The translations under genes were made by a program, and so were the position numbers. Positions 16,599-26,543 of a DNA stretch of 64,000 bases are shown in pieces. Each line of letters starts with the position of its first letter. Positions within the stretch are counted from its first letter, which is position 1. The notes beneath the pieces were generated by a model, which had not been told where the DNA came from, did not search any database, and saw only the letters and a list, made by a program, of their open reading frames with translations. Source of the stretch: Coleofasciculus sp937127375 (lineage in GTDB: Bacteria > Cyanobacteriota > Cyanobacteriia > Cyanobacteriales > Coleofasciculaceae); NCBI GenBank assembly GCA_040218875.1, contig JAVJQP010000080.1; one strand, written 5' to 3'.

Positions 16599-19205
16599 TT
16601 ACAGCCAATTCCCCACTAAAACAAAAGGTGCCCAGTAATAGGGATGCTGATAGGCTTCTTGCTTTAATAATGATAACTGAGCTTGACGCAGGGCTTCCGC
16701 GCGGTTGCCATCACCTTGGCGCAAATTCCGATAAAATTCAATCATGGTATTGGCAGTGGATTGGTCATTCACCGACCAAAGTGTAGCAATTGTACTGCGA
16801 GCGCCAGAACGCACGGCTAATCCGGCTAATCCTAACGCGGCTCGTTTGTCTCCAGTCGCCGTTTGACAAGCACTGAGAACTAATAGTTCAATCGGTTCAG
16901 AATTGCTTTCTTCTCTCGTTTTAAGCAATTGAGATAAAGTATTGGCATTGAGGCGTTTATCCCAGGTAAGAATAAAGGTGTCTTTGGGTTGCGAACTAAA
17001 CTGACCATGAGTGGCAAGATGGAGAATGTTAATGGAGTGGTTTTTGAGTTCCTTTTCTATTTTGGCATGAGTAAAGGTTTCATTCAATAGAATTTCTGAA
17101 GGTAAATGATTACTAATTTCTTTAACTTCTTGTTTAACAGCCGGTAAGGGAAGAAACCCTTGACGGGCTTCCGTTAATCCTGCTGTTAACGAAAATAGGG
17201 GAACTTGTTTGAGCGATCGCGGTTCAAGTAACTGCAATCCTGGTGTTAACGCGACACTGTATTTTTCAATCAAATACTGGTTGCCATCATAGAGGGCTGT
17301 CATGGGTATATTACGCAAAACTCCATCCAGAACAAAGACTAAGGTTTTAATCTGATTACTGGTTAATTGATTGTCAATCGGGCGAATCAACCAATCATAA
17401 ACGGTTTGAGAAAGCTTGAGCCGTTCTTTATTCGATAACGCCGGATTCATGGTTTGGCGTAAACGGCTGATTGTGGATTCAATTTCTGTGGAGGATAATT
17501 TGATATCATAATGACTCAGCGGTTGTCCGGGTAAGGAAAGAATCACGGCTAAACGGTTGGGTAAGATAATCGGGTAAATTACCGCCGCCCCCGCTTCACC
17601 TTTTTCGATGACGGTATCAAGTTGTTCCGGTTGCGTCTCTAAACAGGCGGTGCGGAAAAAGTTTTCTAGTTCGGCTAATTGCAGGGATTCAATTACATTT
17701 CGGGCTTGTTGTAGATGTTCTGGCGAAGGAGAGTCTAATAAAAGACTGACGAAGTGACGATAAATGGGTTCAATTTTCTCTTGAAACGAGAACCGCACAT
17801 CAGCATTCATTGCCACCAGATCCCCGCGTAAGGATTGTACCGTATCAAACGCCTGTTTATTTGCCGCGATCGCACTGGATTTATCGCCCATCTTAGTGAG
17901 GATTTGGGCGAGTTGCCAGTCCCATTGATAGGATAAGTCAGCCGCGTTGATACTCTCAGATAAAACTAGGGCTTTTTCGGTTAAATCTTGAGCTTGAGAC
18001 CATTGTTGGGTTTTGTTGTATACTTTTCCGAGGATGCCTAAACTCAGCGATTCTGCCCGTTTATCGTTTAAACTTTTTGCCGCTTTCCGGGTATCGGCTA
18101 ACTGTTGGGCAATGGTTTGATAATTGGCAATGTTTTGAGAACGTAAGCCAGAGGTTTCCACGAGTTCGATTAAACGTTCAGCGTAGTTAACCTGGGCATA
18201 AATCGCCTCTCGACTCTGAGATAACTGGGACAAATTGCGTTGAATTTGGGGAACTAATTCTTGGGCGTCGGCAAACTGTTCTAAATGAATCAGTAGCTTA
18301 AGTTGGTTGAGTTTTGCTTGGACTTGAGACAGAGGAGTCGTGGCGATTTCGGCGGCTTGTTGATAGTAGGCTAATGCCGTTGGCATTTCTGCCAAATTGC
18401 GGCTAATATTACCTAAACTCAACAAAGCCCCACTAATATCGGGGACAGAATTAAGGCGTTGTGCTACAGCTAAACTTTCCTGTAAGATACTCTGGGCGGC
18501 TGGCAAATCACCGATAGCTTCCCAGACCCTACCCAAACTGCGTAATCCAGTCGCTTTCATGATAGAATCCGGTTGGGTGGTTAGCTGTGGCTGTACCGAT
18601 TCCAGAAGTTGCCGCGATCGCTGAACCATTCCCAAACTTTGCCATGCTTGAGCCTGATTAATTTTGCTCCCCAATACCCCCATCTGATCATCGGCTTGGG
18701 CGTAAACCGTTTCCGCCTGTTTCCAAGTGTCTAGCGCCGCCTGCGGTTGTCCCATCGCCAGTTGTAAACTCCCTTTAGTAGTTAAAATGGGGGCTAGAAT
18801 CGCGGGATTGGCTTGGGGTTGGAGTAAGTCAAGACTTTGAGTAATTGCCGCTTCTGCTTGTTGCCATTGTCCCACGTCTTGATAGGCTAAGGATAAGTAA
18901 TGTAAAGCTAACGCCTGATTGACGCGATCGCCCGTTTTTTCATAATTCTTGACCGCCTCTTGCCAAGTCTTTATTGTATCAGCTAAATGTCCAGTTTCCT
19001 CATTGAGTTTACCCTGACTGACAAGGTTAGAATTATCTATCTGTCTCCCCTCTCCTACAAGGAGAGGGGTAGGGAGAGAGGTCAAAAAACGGTTAGAAGA
19101 AGACTGTGCCGCGACAGGACGAACCGTCACCACCACGAAGCAAGTGACTAGGACTAATCCCCAGAAAAATAGTTGCCTTTTACTACTTCTTTTTAACCGT
19201 TTCAT
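16599..19205 (-). CDS. TPR-CHAT domain protein (caspase-like), exported
   Basis: 868 aa. The signal peptide (LFFWGLVLVTCFVVVTVRPVAA) is followed by a long TPR solenoid to about residue 450, a linker, and a C-terminal CHAT domain. The CHAT catalytic pair is His in LHLATHGQFSS (about 731) and Cys in LVLSACQTATGDKRAALG (about 778). The domain ends with the typical YYWAPFVLVGNW. CHAT domains are caspase/separase-like peptidases (CHAT = caspase, HetF associated with TPRs). The signal peptide points to a periplasmic or surface location. A short dispersed repeat is translated in frame just after the signal peptide. Ten bp separate it from the upstream Uma2 gene, implying one transcript. Confidence 0.9.
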   Translation of the reverse strand: MKRLKRSSKRQLFFWGLVLVTCFVVVTVRPVAAQSSSNRFLTSLPTPLLVGEGRQIDNSNLVSQGKLNEETGHLADTIKTWQEAVKNYEKTGDRVNQALALHYLSLAYQDVGQWQQAEAAITQSLDLLQPQANPAILAPILTTKGSLQLAMGQPQAALDTWKQAETVYAQADDQMGVLGSKINQAQAWQSLGMVQRSRQLLESVQPQLTTQPDSIMKATGLRSLGRVWEAIGDLPAAQSILQESLAVAQRLNSVPDISGALLSLGNISRNLAEMPTALAYYQQAAEIATTPLSQVQAKLNQLKLLIHLEQFADAQELVPQIQRNLSQLSQSREAIYAQVNYAERLIELVETSGLRSQNIANYQTIAQQLADTRKAAKSLNDKRAESLSLGILGKVYNKTQQWSQAQDLTEKALVLSESINAADLSYQWDWQLAQILTKMGDKSSAIAANKQAFDTVQSLRGDLVAMNADVRFSFQEKIEPIYRHFVSLLLDSPSPEHLQQARNVIESLQLAELENFFRTACLETQPEQLDTVIEKGEAGAAVIYPIILPNRLAVILSLPGQPLSHYDIKLSSTEIESTISRLRQTMNPALSNKERLKLSQTVYDWLIRPIDNQLTSNQIKTLVFVLDGVLRNIPMTALYDGNQYLIEKYSVALTPGLQLLEPRSLKQVPLFSLTAGLTEARQGFLPLPAVKQEVKEISNHLPSEILLNETFTHAKIEKELKNHSINILHLATHGQFSSQPKDTFILTWDKRLNANTLSQLLKTREESNSEPIELLVLSACQTATGDKRAALGLAGLAVRSGARSTIATLWSVNDQSTANTMIEFYRNLRQGDGNRAEALRQAQLSLLKQEAYQHPYYWAPFVLVGNWL
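19044..19079. repeat. in-CDS dispersed repeat, CTCTCCTTGTAGGAGAG family
   Basis: CCCCTCTCCT and AGGAGAGGGG pair around ACA. On the minus strand it encodes SLPTPLLVGEGRQ within the CHAT protein. I know this repeat as very common between genes in cyanobacteria; here it is translated. Confidence 0.65.
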
Positions 19206-19215
19206 AACCCCTCAT

Positions 19216-20040
19216 TTACGCTAAGTCGTCGGCATCAGGATCGATGCCCATTTCCCGTAATCGTGCAGCTAATCTTGCCGCTTTTTGTTCGGCTTGTTCC
19301 GCTCGTTGCCGTTCGGTTTCCGCTCGTTGTCGTTCATTTTCAGCTCGTTGCTGTTCTAACTCCGCCCGTTCTTCGCCAATTAGTAAAAGATTGCCTTCAC
19401 TATCCCACCAGCGTAGCCAGAGTTGGGTTTGATTTTGATACGTTCCCTGCCAAAGTCCCAGTTCGACGCCTAGCGGTGGAATAGGATAGTAACCCCGTTC
19501 ATTGGGTTCTATCCGTTGATAGGAAAAATCTTGCAGATGATACACTTCTAATTTGCCATTTTTAATTTCGTAAATGGCATAGTAAGGAATGCGAATAATA
19601 TGTCCATAAACCCAAAATTTACCCGGTTTCGTCGTTTTCCCCTCAGCCGAAACTGATAAAGGTGTAGCATCTCGTTCCTCTTCTCCATCTCCACTAGCCA
19701 ACTCAATCGCAATCGTTGGTGCCATGAATTCTCGCCAGAGGACATAAGAACGGCGAATTTCTCCGTTCAGAAGTGGCGGCACATTGCCAACATAGAACCA
19801 ATCCGGTGCTTCAGCACCTTTTTCTGGGGGGTCAGTTTCACGCCAGTAGATACCACAATCTTGTCCAATAGCATATTGACCATCAGGATGAAGTTGCCGT
19901 AAAACTGAGCCAATAGAATCGGTTAAAATAATGCTTTGAGGATGCTCCTGGAAATTTTTCACAAACGTACCATCTGATTCAGGAAGTTGAGTATGATCAG
20001 GGAATGCTGGGGGTAAATCAGTACGAGTTCCTATTGTCAT
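19216..20040 (-). CDS. Uma2-family (DUF820) endonuclease-like protein with coiled-coil tail
   Basis: 274 aa. The DUF820/Uma2 core has PDWFYVGNVPPLLNGE, then PTIAIELASGDGEEERD and FWVYGHIIRIPYYAIYE. This is the restriction-endonuclease-like fold that is amplified in cyanobacteria, with no established cellular role. The last 50 residues form a low-complexity coiled coil with ENERQRAETERQRAEQAEQK and end ARLREMGIDPDADDL, a common tail of this subfamily. It is transcribed with the CHAT gene 10 bp downstream. Confidence 0.85.
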   Translation of the reverse strand: MTIGTRTDLPPAFPDHTQLPESDGTFVKNFQEHPQSIILTDSIGSVLRQLHPDGQYAIGQDCGIYWRETDPPEKGAEAPDWFYVGNVPPLLNGEIRRSYVLWREFMAPTIAIELASGDGEEERDATPLSVSAEGKTTKPGKFWVYGHIIRIPYYAIYEIKNGKLEVYHLQDFSYQRIEPNERGYYPIPPLGVELGLWQGTYQNQTQLWLRWWDSEGNLLLIGEERAELEQQRAENERQRAETERQRAEQAEQKAARLAARLREMGIDPDADDLA

Positions 20041-20191
20041 TTGTCATTCGTCCTTTGTCCGATCATCTCCAGTTATTTCCCCCATTCTATAAAATTATTG
20101 CCCCCATCCTTCAATCACCTCTGCGCCCTCTGTGGAAACCTCTGCGTTCCTCTGCGTCAAAAAAATCTAATTGCAATTTCACCCATTAAAT

Positions 20192-23100
20192 TTAATCTAA
20201 GTCATTTCTCCCTCCACACGAAGACGATACTCTCCCAAAATCCCCCCTGTTTCCTCCACTCGATTCAGCCGTCAGAATCACCGTACCCTCTTCATCCACA
20301 ATCCAACCTTGGGCTTCAATTATCTGCTTTTCAGATGTCTCAGATGGCAGGTTTACAGCAGGTTGATTATCAGGAAACACTGCAACATTTCGCCGATCCT
20401 GCCAAACCGCATTTCCCGGCAAATAGTCACGGGGATTATCGGGAATACCACCGCGCCCGATAGCGGTAAACCGATTCCCGGTATCCGCCGGACAACCCGC
20501 AATAATTTGATTGGACGGATCAGTAAAATTAAAGGGTAATTCAGTTAAGCCGCGAGACGGATCAACATTGGGAGTATTAATCGTAATCGTACCATCAATT
20601 CCTAATTGAGAACTCGCCGTAATATCACTGTTTTGGGTAAGCGTATCACTCACCTGCAAGCCAAAAATACCTTGAGTGGTTATGTCAATATTCCCCCCAT
20701 TTCCCTCAAACGCATTGGCAGTAATATCACTATTTTTATCCAGAATAGCCACGATAAACTCAGCATCAATATGGATATCGCCACCATCTCCACCCGCTCC
20801 AGCTTGTCCTGCCGTGGTCGTGATTAAACTGTTATTTTGCATCAGTAATAAATCCGTTGCGGTGAGGATAATATTACCACCATTTCCGGATAGCGTTCCC
20901 GTACCAATTCCGGCTCCGTCCAAAAGCGTCACGCGCTCAGCGTTGATGGACAAATTGCCGCCTTGGGTATCACCCGATCCTAGGGTCAATGTTGTTATAC
21001 CCCCCTTCCCTTGCAATTCTATCTGAGTCGCATTTACTCTCAAGTTTCCGGCGGTTCCTGTACTCGTAAAGTCAGCTGACGTCGCAATTCCAGCACCATC
21101 TCGCATTACCAGGCGATCGCTATTAATCGTGACATTTCCGGCATCTCCACTCCCTTGAGTTCCAGAGGTCAAACCTGTTCGTAATTCCGCTAAATCTAAG
21201 AGAGTATTAAAGTCTCTTGGAGGGTCAGCTACACCGGGTTGATTGCCAATAATTTCTATGGATTCGGCGTTAATGGTTAAATCCCCAGCATCACCACTGC
21301 TATTGGTGCGAGCGGCTGTAGAAATGCCCGTTCCTACCTCTGACTGGGTTTTCGTATTTCGGATCAGTAATTGACGGCTATTGAGGGTTAAATTTCCAGC
21401 ATCACCAGACCCATAGGTTAGGGAACCTACGGTACCATCATTCAACAGGTTAACTGATGTCGCATTAATTCTCACATTTCCCGCCTGTCCACCATTCGCA
21501 AAGGTAGCGGTTGCAATATTCGATTCACCATCCAAGGTAATAGATTCTGCGCTAACCTGAATATTACCTCCTGACCCTGAAATGCTACCCAATGTATTAT
21601 TAGCGGGTAAAAATGAAATTAGATCCGCAATATCACCCGTCGATGAGCCAATAATTTCGATAATGTTACTGATATTATTGCTATCATTTATACTAGCTGA
21701 AATCGTATTAATGTCAGAGTTATCATCAGCACGAATTGAATCAGCGCTAACCTGAATATTACCCCCTTGTCCAGAACCAACCGTAACGCTGAAAATTTTC
21801 GACCCATCCCTCAACACCAGAGACGGGGCTGAGAGTTCAATATCACCGCCTTTGCCTAAACTGGTGACGCTAGTAATAATTGAATTATCGATAGTTAGGG
21901 TTGCACCACTGTTCAGGGCAATATGACCACCGATTTGTCCATTGGCATTAATATCACTCACTCCAATATCACCAACGGCTTGGAGTAAGATATCACCTGC
22001 TTTCCCCAAAGAACTGGTATCAATTGTACCAGCGGTGGTATCGATCAATCCTTTAGAGTCGATAATAATCGTACCCCCTACCATCATTCCTTGAGTATTG
22101 ATTGAACCAACCGTTATTCCCCCAGCTAAGGATGGATTGGGCTGGTACTGATTGGTTAAAAATATAGTTCCTTCTGAGTTAAGAATATCGCCTATGCTAA
22201 TATTAGCACTGGTGGAACTTTCTAGAGGATTGGGAAACGGCGGAACAATAATTCCATCCGATGGAATCCCCTTGATAACTGGAATCCCAAAAGCAGTTGT
22301 TCCAGCCCGGATATCCAGGGTGGGTTGAGTTTTCCCATCAATTAATATGGAGGTGCCATCAGATAGAGTAACAGTTTCAACAATGCCATTTTCAGCATCG
22401 ACATTATTGATCAAAACACCACCGGGAATCGTCACACTTCCGCCCGCAAAAATATGCAGCGAAGCGCCTTGATAAGCCCCGATCAAAACATCCCCACGAC
22501 TGCGAATCACCGGATCATTGGGACTGCTGAGAGTTCCTAAATTCCCATCAAGCTGTTCGATGCGAAACTCGCCACCACTCCAGAAATGGGCATCCCCTTG
22601 CACAGGATTAGCCGAATGGAATAAAATATCCCCATTGGCAAAAACGCCACTATCCGGATGATTCAGGGCAAAAATATCAATTGTGCGATCGCCTTGTACC
22701 TGCATAGTTCCGCCAGCCTTAGCGATGAACGGATTTACCCGACTGTCTCGGATGTTTACAGTATGATTAGCGTGCAGAGTAAGATTATCTCCAGCAATAA
22801 GCTGACCTTGTAAATTAAGAGTATTAGCCGCTAGAGTAAGATTCCCTCCCACCGATAAATTTCCCGCATTGGTAATCGTTGCCGATTCATCTGTCAGATA
22901 ATTAAAAAAGAATACTCCTGGCTGAATCGATAGGAGGGTACTTTCTTCCGGTTCTGTCGCCAGAAATAATCCCTGTTTACCCAGGCGAATGCCATCCGCC
23001 GTACTCGCCACAAATGAACCTGTTACATCTAACCTAGCGTCTTTACCAAAAATAATTCCATTAGGATTAATTAAGTATAAGTTTGCCGCCCCTTCTACAC

Positions 23101-23548
23101 CGAGAGTGCCAAAAATATTGGATAGATTCGTTCCCGTGACACGAGTGAGAATATGGTCAACCTCCGCAGGATTGGCAAAGTAAACCTGCTGTCCGGAATC
23201 AACATTGAACTCCTGGAAACTGTGGAACAGATTACTCCCCCGTCTTGCCCCGCCTTGAATCAAATCCCGCGCCTCTTGGGGAACAACGATTGAATTTTCT
23301 GCACCTAACGTATCATCAGGAATCAGTTGGGCATTAATCTTTGCCGCATAAAAAATCTGACTGGATACAAGTCCAAAACAGCAGAACCATTTTAATGCTT
23401 TCCGACTGTTTAGGCGTTTGAGTTGTAGAGACGTTGCATGCAACGTCTCTACAAAATGATGCGTCCTAACCGCTATGGCGATTGCTATAAGATTGGCTGG
23501 ATTCATCAGTGGAACTGGGTTTGAGACAACAAAATTGGTAAAATTCAT
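20192..23548 (-). CDS. filamentous haemagglutinin-type exoprotein (two-partner secretion TpsA)
   Basis: 1118 aa. The TPS secretion domain follows the signal peptide: DTLGAENSIVVPQE, GSNLFHSFQEFNVDSGQQVY and NLYLINPNGIIFGKDARLD (the NPNG motif). The rest is a long beta-helix of repeats such as GSGDAGNLTLN and GNGGNIDI. Such proteins are exported through a TpsB outer-membrane pore and act at the cell surface. No TpsB gene is in the window. ATG 23548 is used; a TTG two codons upstream is ignored. The 54 residues before the hydrophobic signal core (KWFCCFGLVSSQIFYAA) are odd and include residues encoded by an inserted palindrome, so the true start may be further in. Confidence 0.88.
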   Translation of the reverse strand: MNFTNFVVSNPVPLMNPANLIAIAIAVRTHHFVETLHATSLQLKRLNSRKALKWFCCFGLVSSQIFYAAKINAQLIPDDTLGAENSIVVPQEARDLIQGGARRGSNLFHSFQEFNVDSGQQVYFANPAEVDHILTRVTGTNLSNIFGTLGVEGAANLYLINPNGIIFGKDARLDVTGSFVASTADGIRLGKQGLFLATEPEESTLLSIQPGVFFFNYLTDESATITNAGNLSVGGNLTLAANTLNLQGQLIAGDNLTLHANHTVNIRDSRVNPFIAKAGGTMQVQGDRTIDIFALNHPDSGVFANGDILFHSANPVQGDAHFWSGGEFRIEQLDGNLGTLSSPNDPVIRSRGDVLIGAYQGASLHIFAGGSVTIPGGVLINNVDAENGIVETVTLSDGTSILIDGKTQPTLDIRAGTTAFGIPVIKGIPSDGIIVPPFPNPLESSTSANISIGDILNSEGTIFLTNQYQPNPSLAGGITVGSINTQGMMVGGTIIIDSKGLIDTTAGTIDTSSLGKAGDILLQAVGDIGVSDINANGQIGGHIALNSGATLTIDNSIITSVTSLGKGGDIELSAPSLVLRDGSKIFSVTVGSGQGGNIQVSADSIRADDNSDINTISASINDSNNISNIIEIIGSSTGDIADLISFLPANNTLGSISGSGGNIQVSAESITLDGESNIATATFANGGQAGNVRINATSVNLLNDGTVGSLTYGSGDAGNLTLNSRQLLIRNTKTQSEVGTGISTAARTNSSGDAGDLTINAESIEIIGNQPGVADPPRDFNTLLDLAELRTGLTSGTQGSGDAGNVTINSDRLVMRDGAGIATSADFTSTGTAGNLRVNATQIELQGKGGITTLTLGSGDTQGGNLSINAERVTLLDGAGIGTGTLSGNGGNIILTATDLLLMQNNSLITTTAGQAGAGGDGGDIHIDAEFIVAILDKNSDITANAFEGNGGNIDITTQGIFGLQVSDTLTQNSDITASSQLGIDGTITINTPNVDPSRGLTELPFNFTDPSNQIIAGCPADTGNRFTAIGRGGIPDNPRDYLPGNAVWQDRRNVAVFPDNQPAVNLPSETSEKQIIEAQGWIVDEEGTVILTAESSGGNRGDFGRVSSSCGGRNDLD
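23425..23452. repeat. 28-bp palindrome inside haemagglutinin 5' region
   Basis: GTAGAGACGTTGCA and its complement, identical in core to 9252..9277. It is translated as VETLHATSLQ just before the signal-peptide core. Confidence 0.85.
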
Positions 23549-23695
23549 TGGCAAGAGGTTAAACCCAATGATTCGGTTCTTTTTCTCTATACAGTCCCGT
23601 CGTAACCATACCCGTACTCTTTTGAGGGAAGATTAAAATTTTTATGTAATTAAAAACGGCATGTTAACTGTGTGTCAATGTACCATATTACATCT

Positions 23696-26149
23696 CTACT
23701 TCTGACAGCGTTGCCGATAAATTTTAGCGGTTTTATCCTCAGGCACAAACTCTAGACACTGTTGAAATAATTTAGCCGCTTTACTAAACTCTCGTTGCGA
23801 ATAAAGGCATAACGCTTGTTCAAACATTGTCTTTGTTTTTAGCTTCCGCTGACGAACGGGAGGCGGATCAGCATCAAACACATCAAACACCGACACGGTT
23901 TGGGATTTACCTTTAACCTTGACCCGACCAATGAGACGAAACGAATAGTTAGAAGGGTCACGCAAATGGTCAAAGGTGTAATGTGAAATCAGCAGCGATA
24001 CCCCATACTCTTTGGTCAAATGTTCCAAGCGAGAGGCTAAATTCACAGCATCACTAAGCACCGTACTATTAATATGGGTTTTACCGCCCACTGTTCCTAA
24101 CATCATCAAACCAGTATTAATACCAATTCCGATTTCGATCGGAGATTCTCCAGCTTTTTGCCGCTCTTGATTATAGCATTTTAATTGTTGCAACATAGCA
24201 ATTGCCGCGTTTACAGCATCATCGGCACTGCCACTAAATAACGCCATAATCGCATCACCAATGTATTTATCGATGAAGCCTTGATTCTGGATAATGGCAG
24301 GTTCCATATAGGAAAGATAACGATTTATAAAGTTAAAGGTTTCTTGCGGTTTCATCGCTTCCGATAGACTCGTAAAGTTACGAATATCTGCAAATAGGAC
24401 TGACATATTTTGCTGAGATTGATCGCCTAACTTAACATCACAAATACTGTCCTTTTTTAGTAACTGTAAGAATTGTCGCGGGACAAACTGGGAGAAGGAT
24501 TGATTCAACTGGAAAAGTTCTCTGGTAAACGCTTCTCGCTCGACTTGCGCCTGTTTCCGTTCGCTAATATCTTCAATAAATCCCTGATAGTAAAGAACAT
24601 TTCCTTGATCATCACAAACCGATCGCGCATGTTCACAAATCCAAATAATGCTGCCATCCCGTCGATAAACTCGCGACTCAAAGCTGACAACTTCTCCTTG
24701 TTGTTCCATCAGTTGAATAAAGTAATCTCGCCGCTTCGGGTCAACATAAAGCTGAGTTTTTATATTAGTAATACTGGTAATTAACTCCTCTGGAGACTTA
24801 TACCCATAAATCTTTGCCAACGCCGGATTTGCACTGCGATAGCGTCCATCAAGAGTGGTCTGAAAAATACCTTCTAATGCATTTTCAAAGATACGGCGAT
24901 ATTTCTGTTGCGCTTCCTGCTGTAACCGCCGACTCTGATAATCGGCAGTGATAACGGCTGAACCCGTCAAGGCGAGTAATGAGGGAATCACAGGTAACCA
25001 CCACCCTGCCAAAAATAAGAGATACGTGCCAATTAAACTACAACCACTTGCTAATACAATATAAATGCCTAGGGCAAGTAATTGAAGTAAGGTTTTGGGA
25101 TTCAACCATTTATTCTTTAGCCAAACTAAACTTCCGGCTGCACCCAGAAACGACCAACACAAAACCAGTACCCCTTCGACTGGATTGGGTAAGACTTTAA
25201 TCAAGGGGCGTCCATCAATGGCACTACTGATAATTTGACTGGTTAAATTCGCGTGAATAACAACAGCAGCGGCGCGACGGGGAGGGGCAAATATTGTGCT
25301 ATCATAAGGCGTAAAAAATAAATCGTTGGTACTTTGGGCTTTAGATCCAATTAAGATGATGCGATCGCGAATTTTTTCTGAGGAAACGCGATCGGCTAAT
25401 ACATCCCTTAAAGAAACGGTATCAAAGCTGTCTGAAACACCGCGAAAATTTAAGAGAATCTGATACCCTCCCGCATCTACATCCACGTACCCCCCATCAT
25501 CCGTCTGGAAAGGCGTAAAGATAGTTTTCCCCAACCGATAACGCTGCTGATTAGCATTAATCTCCTCTAAGGTAATCCCCTCAGACTTTAAATACTGTAA
25601 CGCTAAACGGGCGGCTAAACTTAATTGCAACTCATCATTTTCCTGTTTAATCGACAATAACCCTCGGCGAATCTTGCCATCCGCATCCACCATCAGATCC
25701 GCCAAAGCAACTCGGTTTAAAGCGTCCAGAGTGGGTGGAGAAGCCACGCGATCGCCCACTCGTTTTTCTACCCCAATTAAATTCGGCGTAGACTGCATCA
25801 CCTCCACCCATTGCTGATGTCCCGGTTCTACAGGTAAATCTCGATACAGATTTAAACCAATCACTCGTGGTTCAGCCGCTTTCATCGTAGTAATTAAGTC
25901 AGCCAAAACCCCATCCGGAATGGGCCACTGTCCCACCTGATTAATATCAGTTTCATCAATTGAAACAAGGAGAATACGAGAATCTGGAGATTCTTGAGGG
26001 CGCAGCCGAAAATATTGATCCAGCGTTGCCCATTCCAATAGCTGAAATAAACCCGCTGCATTCAGGGCAAGAATAATCAGCGTCACACTCGGCGCGATTA
26101 ATAAGACTCCTTGCCACTGCTTAATCCAGGTTTTCAGCTTTGAACCCAT
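23696..26149 (-). CDS. adenylate/guanylate cyclase with CHASE2 and PAS domains
   Basis: 817 aa. An N-terminal membrane helix (VLLIAPSVTLIILALNAAG) is followed by an extracellular CHASE2 sensor (PDSRILLVSIDETDINQVGQ, IILIGSKAQSTNDLFF), further membrane helices near 330-400, a PAS domain with PAC (GRYRSANPALAKIYGY, YYQGFIEDISERKQAQ) and a class III cyclase domain. The two metal Asp are in LFADIRNFTS (about 585) and DKYIGDAIMALF (about 630); the substrate and transition-state residues are in VLSDAVNLASRLE. All are kept, so it is probably active, more likely as an adenylate cyclase (Lys in DKYIGD). The C-terminal tail carries a TPR-like pair. It heads the minus-strand block with the haemagglutinin and CHAT genes. 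Confidence 0.9.
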   Translation of the reverse strand: MGSKLKTWIKQWQGVLLIAPSVTLIILALNAAGLFQLLEWATLDQYFRLRPQESPDSRILLVSIDETDINQVGQWPIPDGVLADLITTMKAAEPRVIGLNLYRDLPVEPGHQQWVEVMQSTPNLIGVEKRVGDRVASPPTLDALNRVALADLMVDADGKIRRGLLSIKQENDELQLSLAARLALQYLKSEGITLEEINANQQRYRLGKTIFTPFQTDDGGYVDVDAGGYQILLNFRGVSDSFDTVSLRDVLADRVSSEKIRDRIILIGSKAQSTNDLFFTPYDSTIFAPPRRAAAVVIHANLTSQIISSAIDGRPLIKVLPNPVEGVLVLCWSFLGAAGSLVWLKNKWLNPKTLLQLLALGIYIVLASGCSLIGTYLLFLAGWWLPVIPSLLALTGSAVITADYQSRRLQQEAQQKYRRIFENALEGIFQTTLDGRYRSANPALAKIYGYKSPEELITSITNIKTQLYVDPKRRDYFIQLMEQQGEVVSFESRVYRRDGSIIWICEHARSVCDDQGNVLYYQGFIEDISERKQAQVEREAFTRELFQLNQSFSQFVPRQFLQLLKKDSICDVKLGDQSQQNMSVLFADIRNFTSLSEAMKPQETFNFINRYLSYMEPAIIQNQGFIDKYIGDAIMALFSGSADDAVNAAIAMLQQLKCYNQERQKAGESPIEIGIGINTGLMMLGTVGGKTHINSTVLSDAVNLASRLEHLTKEYGVSLLISHYTFDHLRDPSNYSFRLIGRVKVKGKSQTVSVFDVFDADPPPVRQRKLKTKTMFEQALCLYSQREFSKAAKLFQQCLEFVPEDKTAKIYRQRCQK

Positions 26150-26543
26150 CAGATATCTCCCTTCTGAATTCCTCCATCTCCAATAGCTAGCCCCAACCTA
26201 GCAATTGGAGGGTACATGCTACCCTTACTATCAAGCTCTTTGGTAAAAATTCCGGTAAACTAGATAACTTAATATAGACTGAGAGACCATTGAGTGCAAA
26301 GCCATTAATTCTCTGTAGGGTGGGTTAGGCGGTCATTTAATCGATGAAACGAACTGCTGTATTCCCTAGTGCGTAACCCAGTAAAAATAATCTTGATTTG
26401 TTCTATAAATTAATGTAATATTATTCGTTGATAAGTTTAAATTACGCTAGCACTAGCGGTAAAAAATGATAGAGGACAAGGATTGGCTTAACACAGCTTA
26501 ATATCTTAGAATAGAAAATATAACCCTTGAAAATAGTGATAAA
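26150..26543. other. intergenic region between divergent cyclase and glutaredoxin genes
   Basis: A 394-bp divergent spacer that must hold both promoters. A degenerate GTAGGGTGGGTTAGG repeat lies near 26319; otherwise AT-rich with no gene or clear binding site that I can identify. Confidence 0.4.
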
